Shown here: piece after piece, positions 8,210 through 15,678 of the stretch
Numbering within the stretch: the stretch's first letter is position 1
How the letters are laid out: every line of letters starts with the position of its first letter
Source: Rikenellaceae bacterium
GTDB taxonomy: Bacteria > Bacteroidota > Bacteroidia > Bacteroidales > Rikenellaceae
Length of the DNA stretch: 53,353 nt
Assembly (NCBI GenBank): GCA_015060045.1
Contig: SUZH01000006.1
Span: 1-53,353 of the forward strand
Reading direction: 5' to 3'
Notes under the pieces: generated by a model
Databases searched by the model: none
What the model was told of the DNA's origin: nothing
The model's input: only the letters and a program-made list of their open reading frames with translations
Made by a program: the position numbers and the translations under genes

Positions 8210-9163
8210 ATGAGTACAACCGCTCTGCTTCTGGTCGTTCCCTGCTACAACGAGCAGGAGGTTTTACATGAAACCACCGCCCAACTCACCGCCCTGCTGC
8301 AAAAGATGCAGCAAGCCGCCGAGATCGGCTCCTACAAGATTCTCTACGTCGATGACGGCAGCAAAGATGCCACGTGGTCGCTGATCGAACAACTCGCGGC
8401 ACAGCATGCCGAGGTGGGAGGTCTCAAGCTGGCCCACAATGTCGGCCACCAGCAGGCCCTTTGGGCCGGATTGGAGTGGGGAGCCAACAGTACGTTCGAT
8501 GCCATTGTATCGATTGATGCCGACCTGCAGGATGACATCGAGGCGATCCGCGCCATGGTGCAACAATACCAGGCCGGCTACGAGATCGTCTATGGTGTCC
8601 GCAAGGAGCGCAAGACCGATACCGCCTTCAAGAAGCATACGGCCCAACTCTTCTACAAGCTGATGAGTTCGCTCGGCGGCGAGGTGGTCTACAACCACGC
8701 CGATTTCCGCCTCATGAGCCGTCGCACGCTCCAATCGCTCGTTGCACACCCCGAGCGCAACCTCTTCCTGCGCGGCATGGTCTGCAGCCTGGGCTATCGC
8801 TCCACTTCGGTCTACTACGACCGCAAGGAGCGCTTCGCCGGCGAGTCGAAATACCCGCTCTCGAAGATGCTCAACTTCGCCATCGACGGCATCACCTCCT
8901 TCTCGGTCAAGCCCCTGCGCCTGATTACCCTCTTTGGTATGCTCTTTATTCTGGTGGCGATCCTCGCCATCGGCTACGCTCTCTACGCCTTTGCGATCGG
9001 CCACACCATCCCGGGCTGGACTTCCCTACTGATCTCCCTCTGGTTTATCGGTGGCGCGATCCTGACGGCTATCGGCGTTATTGGCGAATACATCGGCAAA
9101 ATCTACAAGGAGGTCAAGCGTCGTCCGCGCTACTTCATCGAGAAGGCACACAATCTCGACTAA
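8210..9163 (+). CDS. GtrB-like polyprenyl-phosphate glycosyltransferase (GT2)
   Basis: This 317-aa protein starts with a GT-A domain: VVPCYNEQEVL, DDGSKDAT and DADLQDD (DXD metal/nucleotide site). It ends with two hydrophobic segments (about residues 230-295), as in GtrB, ArnC and DpsA-like enzymes. It should transfer a sugar from a nucleotide donor to undecaprenyl phosphate on the cytoplasmic face. It is coupled to the GtrA gene (3 bp gap) and ends the operon. The sugar is not predictable. Confidence 0.9.
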   Translation: MSTTALLLVVPCYNEQEVLHETTAQLTALLQKMQQAAEIGSYKILYVDDGSKDATWSLIEQLAAQHAEVGGLKLAHNVGHQQALWAGLEWGANSTFDAIVSIDADLQDDIEAIRAMVQQYQAGYEIVYGVRKERKTDTAFKKHTAQLFYKLMSSLGGEVVYNHADFRLMSRRTLQSLVAHPERNLFLRGMVCSLGYRSTSVYYDRKERFAGESKYPLSKMLNFAIDGITSFSVKPLRLITLFGMLFILVAILAIGYALYAFAIGHTIPGWTSLLISLWFIGGAILTAIGVIGEYIGKIYKEVKRRPRYFIEKAHNLD

Positions 9164-9186
9164 TCAATCACTCCAAAAGGAAGCAT

Positions 9187-9220
9187 AAAAAAGGAGCAGA
9201 AGGCCAAAACCTTCTGCTCC
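9187..9220 (-). terminator. Terminator at the GtrB / rplT convergent junction
   Basis: An 11-bp perfect stem (9193-9203 with 9210-9220) has a 6-nt loop. On the minus strand it is followed by six U residues (9187-9192), so it mainly terminates the rpmI-rplT transcript. It may also help end the plus-strand operon, although no U tract follows on that side. Confidence 0.85.
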
Positions 9221-9289
9221 GTATTGTGAAAGGATGTGTTGTTTCCGCGATGCAGCGCCATAGGCCCTCTCGCGGCACTCCCCCACTTG

Positions 9290-9634
9290 CTATTTAACGG
9301 CGTTAACTACTGCCTCGAATGCCTTCGGCTCGTTCATCGCCAGGTCAGCCAGAACCTTACGGTTCAGGGCGATACCCTTCTGATTGAGCTTACCGATAAA
9401 CTGCGAGTACGTCATACCGTAAGCGCGAACACCAGCGTTGATACGGGTGATCCACAACGAACGGAACGTACGCTTCTTGAGCTGGCGGTGTGCATAAGCA
9501 TACTGCAGACCCTTCTCGACCGTATTTTTCGCAACGGTCCAAACGTTTCCCCTTGAACCAAAGTTACCCTTGGCAAGTTTCAAAACCTTTTTTCTGTGTG
9601 CGCGAGACGCAACAGCATTTACTGAACGTGGCAT
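9290..9634 (-). CDS. rplT: 50S ribosomal protein L20
   Basis: This 114-aa protein is basic and begins [19 protein letters not shown], the conserved L20 N-terminus that threads into the 23S rRNA. The segment [16 protein letters not shown] is also diagnostic. L20 is needed early in 50S assembly and can repress its own operon in other bacteria. It follows rpmI with a 110-bp spacer, long enough to hold an RNA regulatory structure, though I could not identify one. A strong terminator follows. Confidence 0.98.
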   Translation of the reverse strand: MPRSVNAVASRAHRKKVLKLAKGNFGSRGNVWTVAKNTVEKGLQYAYAHRQLKKRTFRSLWITRINAGVRAYGMTYSQFIGKLNQKGIALNRKVLADLAMNEPKAFEAVVNAVK

Positions 9635-9744
9635 ATTAAAAAAGTTTTAGTAGAGCTCACAGCGACACGGTTCTCCCGTATTCTTTGGGGCTGTTCCGCT
9701 CCCGATTAAAAAATGTTGTTGGTTAAATCGGTTACCCGAGCTAT

Positions 9745-9939
9745 TTATTTAACCAGCAGGTTCTTGATTTTGGCCTCATCAGCCGCAGAAACGATACCCG
9801 AATAGCAGAGGTTACGCTTCTGTTTCGTCGTCTTTTTGGTCAGGATGTGACTGTGATAAGCGTGCTTGCGCTTGATCTTTCCTGTGCCGGTGAAGGTAAA
9901 ACGCTTCTTCGCCGCGGCATTAGTTTTCATTTTCGGCAT
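9745..9939 (-). CDS. rpmI: 50S ribosomal protein L35
   Basis: This 64-aa basic protein begins [14 protein letters not shown] and has the normal L35 length and the [15 protein letters not shown] core. It is the first gene of a two-gene operon with rplT. The promoter at 9974 lies directly upstream. infC, which often precedes rpmI in bacteria, is absent here: the next gene upstream is a divergent lipoprotein. Confidence 0.98.
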   Translation of the reverse strand: MPKMKTNAAAKKRFTFTGTGKIKRKHAYHSHILTKKTTKQKRNLCYSGIVSAADEAKIKNLLVK

Positions 9940-9973
9940 TGTTGTAAATAGTTAATTAGTTAAACATAGCCCG

Positions 9974-10004
9974 CAAAAGTACACAAAATTTCTCAATCAG
10001 CAAT
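9974..10004 (-). promoter_or_regulatory. Promoter of rpmI-rplT
   Basis: On the minus strand, -7 TACTTTTG (9974-9981) is 19 bp from ATTG (10001-10004), a one-mismatch -33 element. The expected transcript starts about 30 nt before the rpmI ATG. Confidence 0.65.
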
Positions 10005-10035
10005 ATTTTTTCATTTCTTTTTCTTATCTTGCGGT

Positions 10036-10785
10036 ATGAAAACCTTGAAAATACTCGTTATTATGTCCATTTTCTCTGCCCTTTTCGGTTGCGGCAAGAA
10101 GGCCGTGCAGTATCCTACCGACACCATTACGACCCGTGACGGACAGCAAGTTACCTTTCATTTCTACGCTCACGCTTCGCTGGCCATTGAGATGGGCGAC
10201 AAGTGGATCTATGTCGATCCCGTGATGGCGCATGCCGACTACTCGCGTCTGAAGAAGGCCGACATTATCCTCGTCACGCACCACCACTCCGACCACTTCG
10301 ACGCCGTGGCGGTGGATGAGCTCTCGACCCGTACGACGGAGATTCTCTGCGACCGTACCTCGGCCGAGGCCTTCGAGATGAATTGCCACACGATGCGTCC
10401 CGGGAGCGTTGCGAATCCGATTGAAGGGCTGAAGGTGGAAGCCGTTGCCGCCTACAACACCTCGGAGGGACATACGAAGTTCCACCCCAAGGAGCGCGAA
10501 GATTGTGGTTATATCCTCACCATTGGAGGAACGCGCATCTACATCGCAGGCGACACGGAGCCGACCAAGGAGATGAAGGCGCTGAAAGAGATCGACGTAG
10601 CATTTCTGCCCGTCAATCAGCCCTACACGATGACCGTAGAGCAGGCTGTTGAGGCCGTCAAGGCGATCCGTCCTACCCTCTTCTACCCCTACCACTACGG
10701 CCAGGTGGAGCAAAAGACCGACCTCGAGGCGCTTAAAGCCCAACTCGAAGGGGTGACCGAAGTCAGGATCTTCCCGATGGAGTAA
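10036..10785 (+). CDS. Metallo-beta-lactamase-fold lipoprotein
   Basis: This 249-aa protein starts with a lipoprotein signal peptide ending in LFGC (C19), so it should be anchored in the cell envelope. The mature part is an MBL-fold hydrolase of the UlaG-like kind, with THHHSDHFD (HxHxDH metal motif), a GDTE acidic metal ligand and a C-terminal PYHYGQ histidine. Such proteins hydrolyse lactones, phosphodiesters or N-acyl phospholipids. The substrate here is unknown. It is a single-gene unit. Its stop codon touches the composite palindromic repeat that ends the junction with the KDG kinase gene. Confidence 0.9.
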   Translation: MKTLKILVIMSIFSALFGCGKKAVQYPTDTITTRDGQQVTFHFYAHASLAIEMGDKWIYVDPVMAHADYSRLKKADIILVTHHHSDHFDAVAVDELSTRTTEILCDRTSAEAFEMNCHTMRPGSVANPIEGLKVEAVAAYNTSEGHTKFHPKEREDCGYILTIGGTRIYIAGDTEPTKEMKALKEIDVAFLPVNQPYTMTVEQAVEAVKAIRPTLFYPYHYGQVEQKTDLEALKAQLEGVTEVRIFPME

Positions 10786-10926
10786 AGTTGAAAGTTGAGA
10801 GTTGAAAGTTTTTTGTCGTGCTTTCATCCGCTCAACAAAAAAATTGGGAGATAGCCTTTCCGGTGGCTATCTCCCTTTTTGTTGAGCTACCTAACTTTCA
10901 ACTCTCAACTTCCAACTTTCAACTTA
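10786..10926. repeat. Composite palindromic element, copy 1 (plus orientation)
   Basis: Outer arms have a 7-bp period (10786-10810 AGTTGAA-type units and 10893-10926 AACTTTC-type units). Within them GCTCAAC (10830-10836) pairs with GTTGAGC (10881-10887), and the core GGGAGATAGCC (10846-10856) pairs with GGCTATCTCCC (10865-10875). The long arm with the CTTTCA segment is on the left. The element starts right after the TAA of the MBL gene and ends with the TAA of the kinase gene, and probably works as a bidirectional terminator. Confidence 0.9.
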
Positions 10927-11961
10927 CCGCTGTACGCGGCCGTTCGTATTGCCATCGGCAGCGGCCATGATCTCCTCGATCGGGAATTGGGCGTAGTCGC
11001 CCGGCACGGTGTTCTTCAGGGCACAAGCCGCGGCACCCAGATCAAGCGAGCGCTGCATCGTGCAGTCATGCAACATGCCGTAGATGATACCGGCGTTATA
11101 GGCATCACCCACACCGACACAATCCACCACACCCTCGATATCGAAGATGCGCGACGAGTAGATCTCGCCCCGATGCCAAAGCGTACCACCCAAGAGGTGA
11201 TGCTGGGCATGGAGCACATTGCGCAGGGCAAAGACGATCGTATGGCAGTGCGGCAACTTTGCAGCCACCTCCTCGGCCGCCTTGCGATAGCCCTCCATCG
11301 GCATTTCGTAGGTCGTATCCACCGCCTTGAAGGCCGGCATATCGACCCCCAGTGCCTGCTTGTACTCCAACTCCGTACCAAAGACGATATCACACCCCTC
11401 CATCAACGCAGGCAACACCTCGCCGGCCGTTTTTCCATATTTCCAGAGGTTGCGACGGAAGTTGATGTCGCACGAAACAACCAACCCCATGCGGCGTGCC
11501 ACACGAATCGCCTCGGCGCAAACATCGGCAGCTCCCTGGCTCACGGCAGGCGTAATGCCTGACCAGTGGAACCAACCCGCGTCGTGGAAAATCGCCTCCC
11601 AATCCAGGTCACCGGGCTGCATGCGGTCGAAGGCCGAGTCGCCACGGTCATAGACCACCTGCGAGGAGCGCATCGCCACAGCCTCCTCCATGTAGTAGAG
11701 GCCCATGCGTCCCGCACGGCGGATTACGTGGTCGGTCACGACACCGTAGTGGTTCAGATCGCGCACCGAGGCATCGGCAATCTTATTGGCCGGTAGGCAG
11801 CTCACAAACTCGCTCTTCAGGCCGTAATTGGCCAGCGAAACGGCCACATTCGCTTCGCTGCCACCGAAGTTGGCCTCAAAGCGCGAGCTTTGGCCGAAGC
11901 GGTCGAACGAAGGGGGCGTCAGGCGAAGCATCAGCTCGCCGAAGGTTACAATGCGTTTCAT
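10924..11961 (-). CDS. kdgK: PfkB-family sugar kinase, probable 2-keto-3-deoxygluconate kinase
   Basis: This 345-aa protein is a ribokinase/PfkB-family kinase. It has the N-terminal GGSEANVAV substrate-binding motif and the C-terminal GVGDAYNAG motif (normally GAGDxxxxG), whose Asp is the catalytic base. The overall sequence (FGELMLRLTPP start and DINFRRNLW) resembles KDG kinases, which phosphorylate 2-keto-3-deoxygluconate in uronate degradation. No partner such as KDPG aldolase is adjacent, so the substrate assignment is an inference. It lies 70 bp after the HMA gene on the same strand and its stop codon belongs to the palindromic element. Confidence 0.85.
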   Translation of the reverse strand: MKRIVTFGELMLRLTPPSFDRFGQSSRFEANFGGSEANVAVSLANYGLKSEFVSCLPANKIADASVRDLNHYGVVTDHVIRRAGRMGLYYMEEAVAMRSSQVVYDRGDSAFDRMQPGDLDWEAIFHDAGWFHWSGITPAVSQGAADVCAEAIRVARRMGLVVSCDINFRRNLWKYGKTAGEVLPALMEGCDIVFGTELEYKQALGVDMPAFKAVDTTYEMPMEGYRKAAEEVAAKLPHCHTIVFALRNVLHAQHHLLGGTLWHRGEIYSSRIFDIEGVVDCVGVGDAYNAGIIYGMLHDCTMQRSLDLGAAACALKNTVPGDYAQFPIEEIMAAADGNTNGRVQR

Positions 11962-12031
11962 GGTCGATGGGATTAACCATTATAAATAGCTGTATGGGCA
12001 GCGCATAACGCACCCGGACAGCACCTGCATG

Positions 12032-12337
12032 TTATTTCTTGACCGAGGCCTCTACGTTCAGGCTCTTGAAGCCCTTGATAATCGTCTCGGGATTGTTCTT
12101 CGCAGCGTCGTAGGTAACGGTCACCTCGCGCGTCGGCAGGTTGATCTGCAGATCCTTGATACCCTTACCGAGCGAGGGAACGTTGTTCTCCACCTTCTTG
12201 GCGCAGTTCGGGCAGTCGAGGTTGGTCACAAAGACCGTCGTCGTCATCTGCTTTGCGGCCTTCTTTGCCGGCTTCTGAGCCATCGCAACACCCATACCCA
12301 TCACAAGGACGAGGCAAATCATCAAAATCTTTTTCAT
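12032..12337 (-). CDS. Exported heavy-metal-associated (HMA) domain protein
   Basis: This 101-aa protein has a signal peptide (about residues 1-20) followed by one HMA domain. The metal-binding CxxC is LDCPNC (C42, C45), and the domain shows the usual beta-alpha-beta pattern ending in an alpha helix. It is likely a periplasmic metal carrier, most often for copper in this fold. It lies 32 bp downstream of the TonB receptor, so it could accept the metal delivered by that receptor. The metal is inferred. Confidence 0.88.
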   Translation of the reverse strand: MKKILMICLVLVMGMGVAMAQKPAKKAAKQMTTTVFVTNLDCPNCAKKVENNVPSLGKGIKDLQINLPTREVTVTYDAAKNNPETIIKGFKSLNVEASVKK

Positions 12338-12369
12338 GGTTTTCTGTTATTTTAAGGTTTTACTTTTTT

Positions 12370-14736
12370 CTAATACATATTGAATCGCAGGCCGAAATAG
12401 AACTTGCGACCCATCAGCGGGCCCCACACGTTCATCGAGTTGAAAGCGGCCGAATAGGGATTCTCGGCGTTGAGAATCGGCACCTCCTGGCGATAATCGG
12501 CGATATTCTCGCAACCCACATAGAGGTCGAACTTACCCACCTTGCGCGTCACCTGGGCAAAGAACATCGGGTAGCAGGGCGAGTAGGTGGCATCGGCCAG
12601 GACACCCGTCTGCGAAGGAATACGTGCCGAGCCGTTATACTGGGCCGTCACATCGAATACCCAGCGGCGGAAACGCGTAGCATACTGGATATTGAGCAGC
12701 GTCTTAAAATCATTGACCAGCGGGCGATCCACCTGTGCTGTCGTACCATCGGGGCGACGGATCGTCATCTTGCTGTCCGTATAGCGGTAGGTAGCAAAGA
12801 TATCGAGGCGCTCGACGGGCGTCCACGAGAAATCGACCTGGTAGGTGTTCGTGTAAGACTTACCGTCCGTGTTGTAGATGTTGATCAGCGTGGGATCCCA
12901 CTCCTGATCCACCACCACCGAGTTATCAAACTCCGTGCGGAAGAAGTCGAAGCTCAGCGTGGCATTCTCGTAACCTGCCAGCGAGAAGGTCTGCGTCAGC
13001 GAACCGCCCATCGTGAGGGCCTCCTCCATGCGGTCGAACTCATCAAACCACTCTTTCGAGGTGTAGTTTCCATCCTGGAAGACGATCTTGCGACCCGTCG
13101 TGAGGATACCGATGTTATCCGTAAAGACGTTGGTCGAGCGGTAGCCCAAACCGGCCGAGAGGCGCAGCGCCAAGAGCGGCGTGATGTTCCAACGGATATG
13201 ACCGCGCGGCGTAAAGAGGTAGCGATCGTAGAACGCATTGTAATCACCACGCACACCCAGAATGACCGAGAACTTATCCTTGATGGCATAGGTGTACTCG
13301 CCATAGAGGCCCACCTCCTGCTCCTCACGATCCAGTTCATAGGTATTGATTAGGTAGGGGTTCGTGTCGATCCACGGCGTGAAGTTCAAGAGCGACTCAT
13401 TGATCGACGAATGGAAGGCCTGCAGGCCCAGAATCAGCGACGATCGATAGGTGAAATAGTGCTGATAGGCGGCATTGATCGAGGCGATATTCTCCTGACC
13501 GTAGTAGTCATTCAGACCAAAGTAAGCCTCCTCGTTGTAGTGATCGAAATCGACCACGGCAATCAGGTTCGAGCGCATCTCCTCCTGCTCCTCCTCGCTC
13601 CAGACAGCCTTACCGACAGGCATACCGAGTTTCAAGTAGGCACCCGCCTCGCGGTTGCGAATATGTGAGCCATAGGCAGGCATCGGTTTGCTCGTCTCGG
13701 CCCAATCCCAATCGCGCGCCATAAGCGAACGATCCTCCTGCTCGTAATCCATCATACCGCCCAGACGGTTCTCCTGCAGCAGCTTGAAACCCCAGCGAAT
13801 CTGCGTACCGGCTGCCGTCTGATAGAGCCAGCGGTTCGAGAGCGACAAGAGATTCGTTTCCGGCTGATCGCGGAAGAGGTCGTGGTTGTGGTCCATCTCG
13901 CGCACATCCGTATCGGCCGAGCCGTGGAAGAGGATGATGGTCGAGAGGCGCTTATCCTCCGTGAGGGGAATGGCCGACGAAAGGTTCAGCTCGGGACGCA
14001 ACTCATCGTCAAGGTAGAAATTGACGAAGAGACGCTCCTCATCGGTCGGTTTGCGGTGCTCGAGGTTGATCTGACCCGTAATGGCCTCATGACCTGCGGC
14101 TACCGAGGCCACACCCTTCGACACCTGAATCGAATTGAGCCACATACCGGGCGTATAGCTCAGGCCATACGGGGCGCTCAAGCCGCGCATGATGGGGCGA
14201 TTCTCGTCCAGAATCTGGGTATAGGTACCGGCCAGACCGAGCATCTTGATCTGACGGGCGCCCGAAATGGCATCGCTATAACCCACCGTTACCGAAGCCG
14301 AATTCTCGAACGACTCGGCCAGGTTGCAGCAGGCCATTTTGCAAAGACCCGCAAAGGAGATCATTTCGTTCTTCAGGATACCGTCACGCTTCACGTAGTT
14401 ACCGCTCTGCGTACCCTCAATAACCACATCCTCGACGGCTACGCCATCGGCCTCCAGCTGGAAATCGAGGCGCTCCACGCCATCCGCGACCTGCAACGTA
14501 TCGTTCGTAAAACCGAGGTAGGCCGCCACCAGACGATCGTGATCCTTGACGCGGTAGATGATGTAGTTACCCTCCGTATCGGTCGAACCGCCTACAGTCG
14601 TACCGGCCCAATAGACCGACGCACCGATCAGGGGCTCACCCGACGCATCGGTCACCTTACCCGAAAGGTTTTGTGCCGTCAGCGACACAGGCGTGATGGC
14701 GAGCGCCATCAGCAATATCATAAGTTTGATTTTCAT
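12370..14736 (-). CDS. TonB-dependent outer-membrane receptor, probable metal uptake
   Basis: This 788-aa protein has a signal peptide (to about residue 21), an N-terminal carboxypeptidase-regulatory-like domain (KVTDASGEPLIGASVYW), a plug and a long beta-barrel ending in an aromatic-rich FGLRFNMY, as expected for outer-membrane insertion. The plug start contains an unusual Cys cluster, CKMACC (C132, C136, C137), plausible as a metal-binding site. It has no SusD partner, so it is not a glycan system. Neighbours are an exported HMA protein downstream and a Cys/His-rich membrane protein upstream, which together suggest uptake or handling of a thiophilic metal such as copper. The ligand remains unproved. 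Confidence 0.9.
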   Translation of the reverse strand: MKIKLMILLMALAITPVSLTAQNLSGKVTDASGEPLIGASVYWAGTTVGGSTDTEGNYIIYRVKDHDRLVAAYLGFTNDTLQVADGVERLDFQLEADGVAVEDVVIEGTQSGNYVKRDGILKNEMISFAGLCKMACCNLAESFENSASVTVGYSDAISGARQIKMLGLAGTYTQILDENRPIMRGLSAPYGLSYTPGMWLNSIQVSKGVASVAAGHEAITGQINLEHRKPTDEERLFVNFYLDDELRPELNLSSAIPLTEDKRLSTIILFHGSADTDVREMDHNHDLFRDQPETNLLSLSNRWLYQTAAGTQIRWGFKLLQENRLGGMMDYEQEDRSLMARDWDWAETSKPMPAYGSHIRNREAGAYLKLGMPVGKAVWSEEEQEEMRSNLIAVVDFDHYNEEAYFGLNDYYGQENIASINAAYQHYFTYRSSLILGLQAFHSSINESLLNFTPWIDTNPYLINTYELDREEQEVGLYGEYTYAIKDKFSVILGVRGDYNAFYDRYLFTPRGHIRWNITPLLALRLSAGLGYRSTNVFTDNIGILTTGRKIVFQDGNYTSKEWFDEFDRMEEALTMGGSLTQTFSLAGYENATLSFDFFRTEFDNSVVVDQEWDPTLINIYNTDGKSYTNTYQVDFSWTPVERLDIFATYRYTDSKMTIRRPDGTTAQVDRPLVNDFKTLLNIQYATRFRRWVFDVTAQYNGSARIPSQTGVLADATYSPCYPMFFAQVTRKVGKFDLYVGCENIADYRQEVPILNAENPYSAAFNSMNVWGPLMGRKFYFGLRFNMY

Positions 14737-14804
14737 AGATTTTCTGTTAAGGTTAAAACGTTTTCAGCCACACCTTTCGTATCTAAAAGGGGGCAAAAGG
14801 GATT

Positions 14805-15242
14805 TTAAGCCTTAACAGGAGGAGCGCGCAGTGCTTTGAGTTGCACGACGCAGGGTTGGGGACGCGGAACACGCTCGCTAAGCGCCTCCCACTTCACCCC
14901 GGGCAACGCAGGGTCCGTCAGTTGCAGATCTGCCAACATCGCAGTCGGCAGATCGCGCACCACACTCTTCATCGTGCGCTCCATATCCTCGCCAACCGTG
15001 TAGAGTTGGACGCGATTCGAATGACGATCATCGCAGCAGGGAGCCGAGAAGTCGGCATCGTGGGCCGCCTGCAGCGGGTGCATATCGGGGTGCGTATGGC
15101 CATGATCGTGGCAGCAGACCTCGCTATGGTGATGCAGCTCGACACAGGGGCACAAAAGCGACGAAAGTGCCACACCGCCTACCCCAACCAGGTAAACCAT
15201 GCACAGCACCCAAGCCACCATATGACGCATACGAACTGCCAT
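14805..15242 (-). CDS. Cys/His-rich single-pass membrane protein (HYC_CC_PP-like)
   Basis: This protein of about 145 aa has an N-terminal hydrophobic segment ending in LCPC, then a dense Cys/His stretch (HHH, CCHDHGHTH, CCDDRH) and a C-terminal APPV. The arrangement resembles the small Bacteroidota HYC_CC_PP family, although the exact HYC motif is not present. The soluble part should face the periplasm and could bind metal. The ATG at 15242 is used because the longer frame starts at TTG. It lies 15 bp after the PqqD-like gene and about 70 bp before the TonB receptor gene. Function is inferred from composition and context only. Confidence 0.75.
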   Translation of the reverse strand: MAVRMRHMVAWVLCMVYLVGVGGVALSSLLCPCVELHHHSEVCCHDHGHTHPDMHPLQAAHDADFSAPCCDDRHSNRVQLYTVGEDMERTMKSVVRDLPTAMLADLQLTDPALPGVKWEALSERVPRPQPCVVQLKALRAPPVKA

Positions 15243-15257
15243 TTTCAATCGTTTCGT

Positions 15258-15533
15258 TTACTCCTCCTTTTCCAAGATGCCGCACGTTGCGAGTTGCTCC
15301 ACCCAGCGTCGGGCATCCTGATGAGCCGTCTCGGCATCGATCGCGTAATGATCGACCAACAGATCCACGACCTCGTCGGTCGTAAAGTCACGTCCCACGA
15401 GTTGCTCCCACAGGTAGAGCGACGAGCTATTCAGTGCCACCACGCGGGTCATATCCGCGCCATAGCGTCCCGGCATGACGACAATATGTTCGCCTGCCAT
15501 TTCGCGCACCTTATACTTCGTCGAAATTTTCAT
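15258..15533 (-). CDS. PqqD-like protein
   Basis: This 91-aa protein matches the PqqD fold: a short N-terminal beta region (KYKVREMAGEHIVVMPG), a middle LNSSSLYLWEQL helix and a C-terminal winged-helix-like part (DEVVDLLVDHY). PqqD proteins are peptide chaperones (RiPP recognition elements) that present precursor peptides to radical-SAM enzymes. No radical-SAM enzyme or precursor peptide is visible nearby. The ATG at 15533 is chosen because a perfect -7 element (15540-15547) overlaps the longer frame. It heads the metal operon and lies 15 bp before the Cys/His-rich gene. Whether it still acts on a peptide is unknown. Confidence 0.85.
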   Translation of the reverse strand: MKISTKYKVREMAGEHIVVMPGRYGADMTRVVALNSSSLYLWEQLVGRDFTTDEVVDLLVDHYAIDAETAHQDARRWVEQLATCGILEKEE

Positions 15534-15539
15534 ACGGTG

Positions 15540-15547
15540 CAAAGATA
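15540..15547 (-). promoter_or_regulatory. -7 element of the PqqD / metal operon
   Basis: On the minus strand this is TATCTTTG, a perfect TAnnTTTG, 6 bp upstream of the ATG at 15533. The transcript would be almost leaderless. No clear -33 element is seen. Confidence 0.55.
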
Positions 15548-15663
15548 CACATTTTTAGGCAAAAATGGCGGCTACGACTTCAAAAATACCCAAAAATGGG
15601 TATCCGCAGGACTTTGTGATAAAATTTTGATTTTCGATGCTTGAATTTTGGCCGACGAAAGAG

Positions 15664-15671
15664 TATCTTTG
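15664..15671 (+). promoter_or_regulatory. -7 element of recQ
   Basis: TATCTTTG lies 7 bp before the ATG at 15679. It falls inside the longer open frame that begins at 15637, which argues for the ATG at 15679. The -33 region is weak. Confidence 0.55.
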
Positions 15672-15678
15672 CCTGAAG

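Noticed and set aside
10786..10926. Heptad repeats as a possible CRISPR array
   Set aside because: Units are 7 bp with no spacers of constant length and no cas genes nearby.
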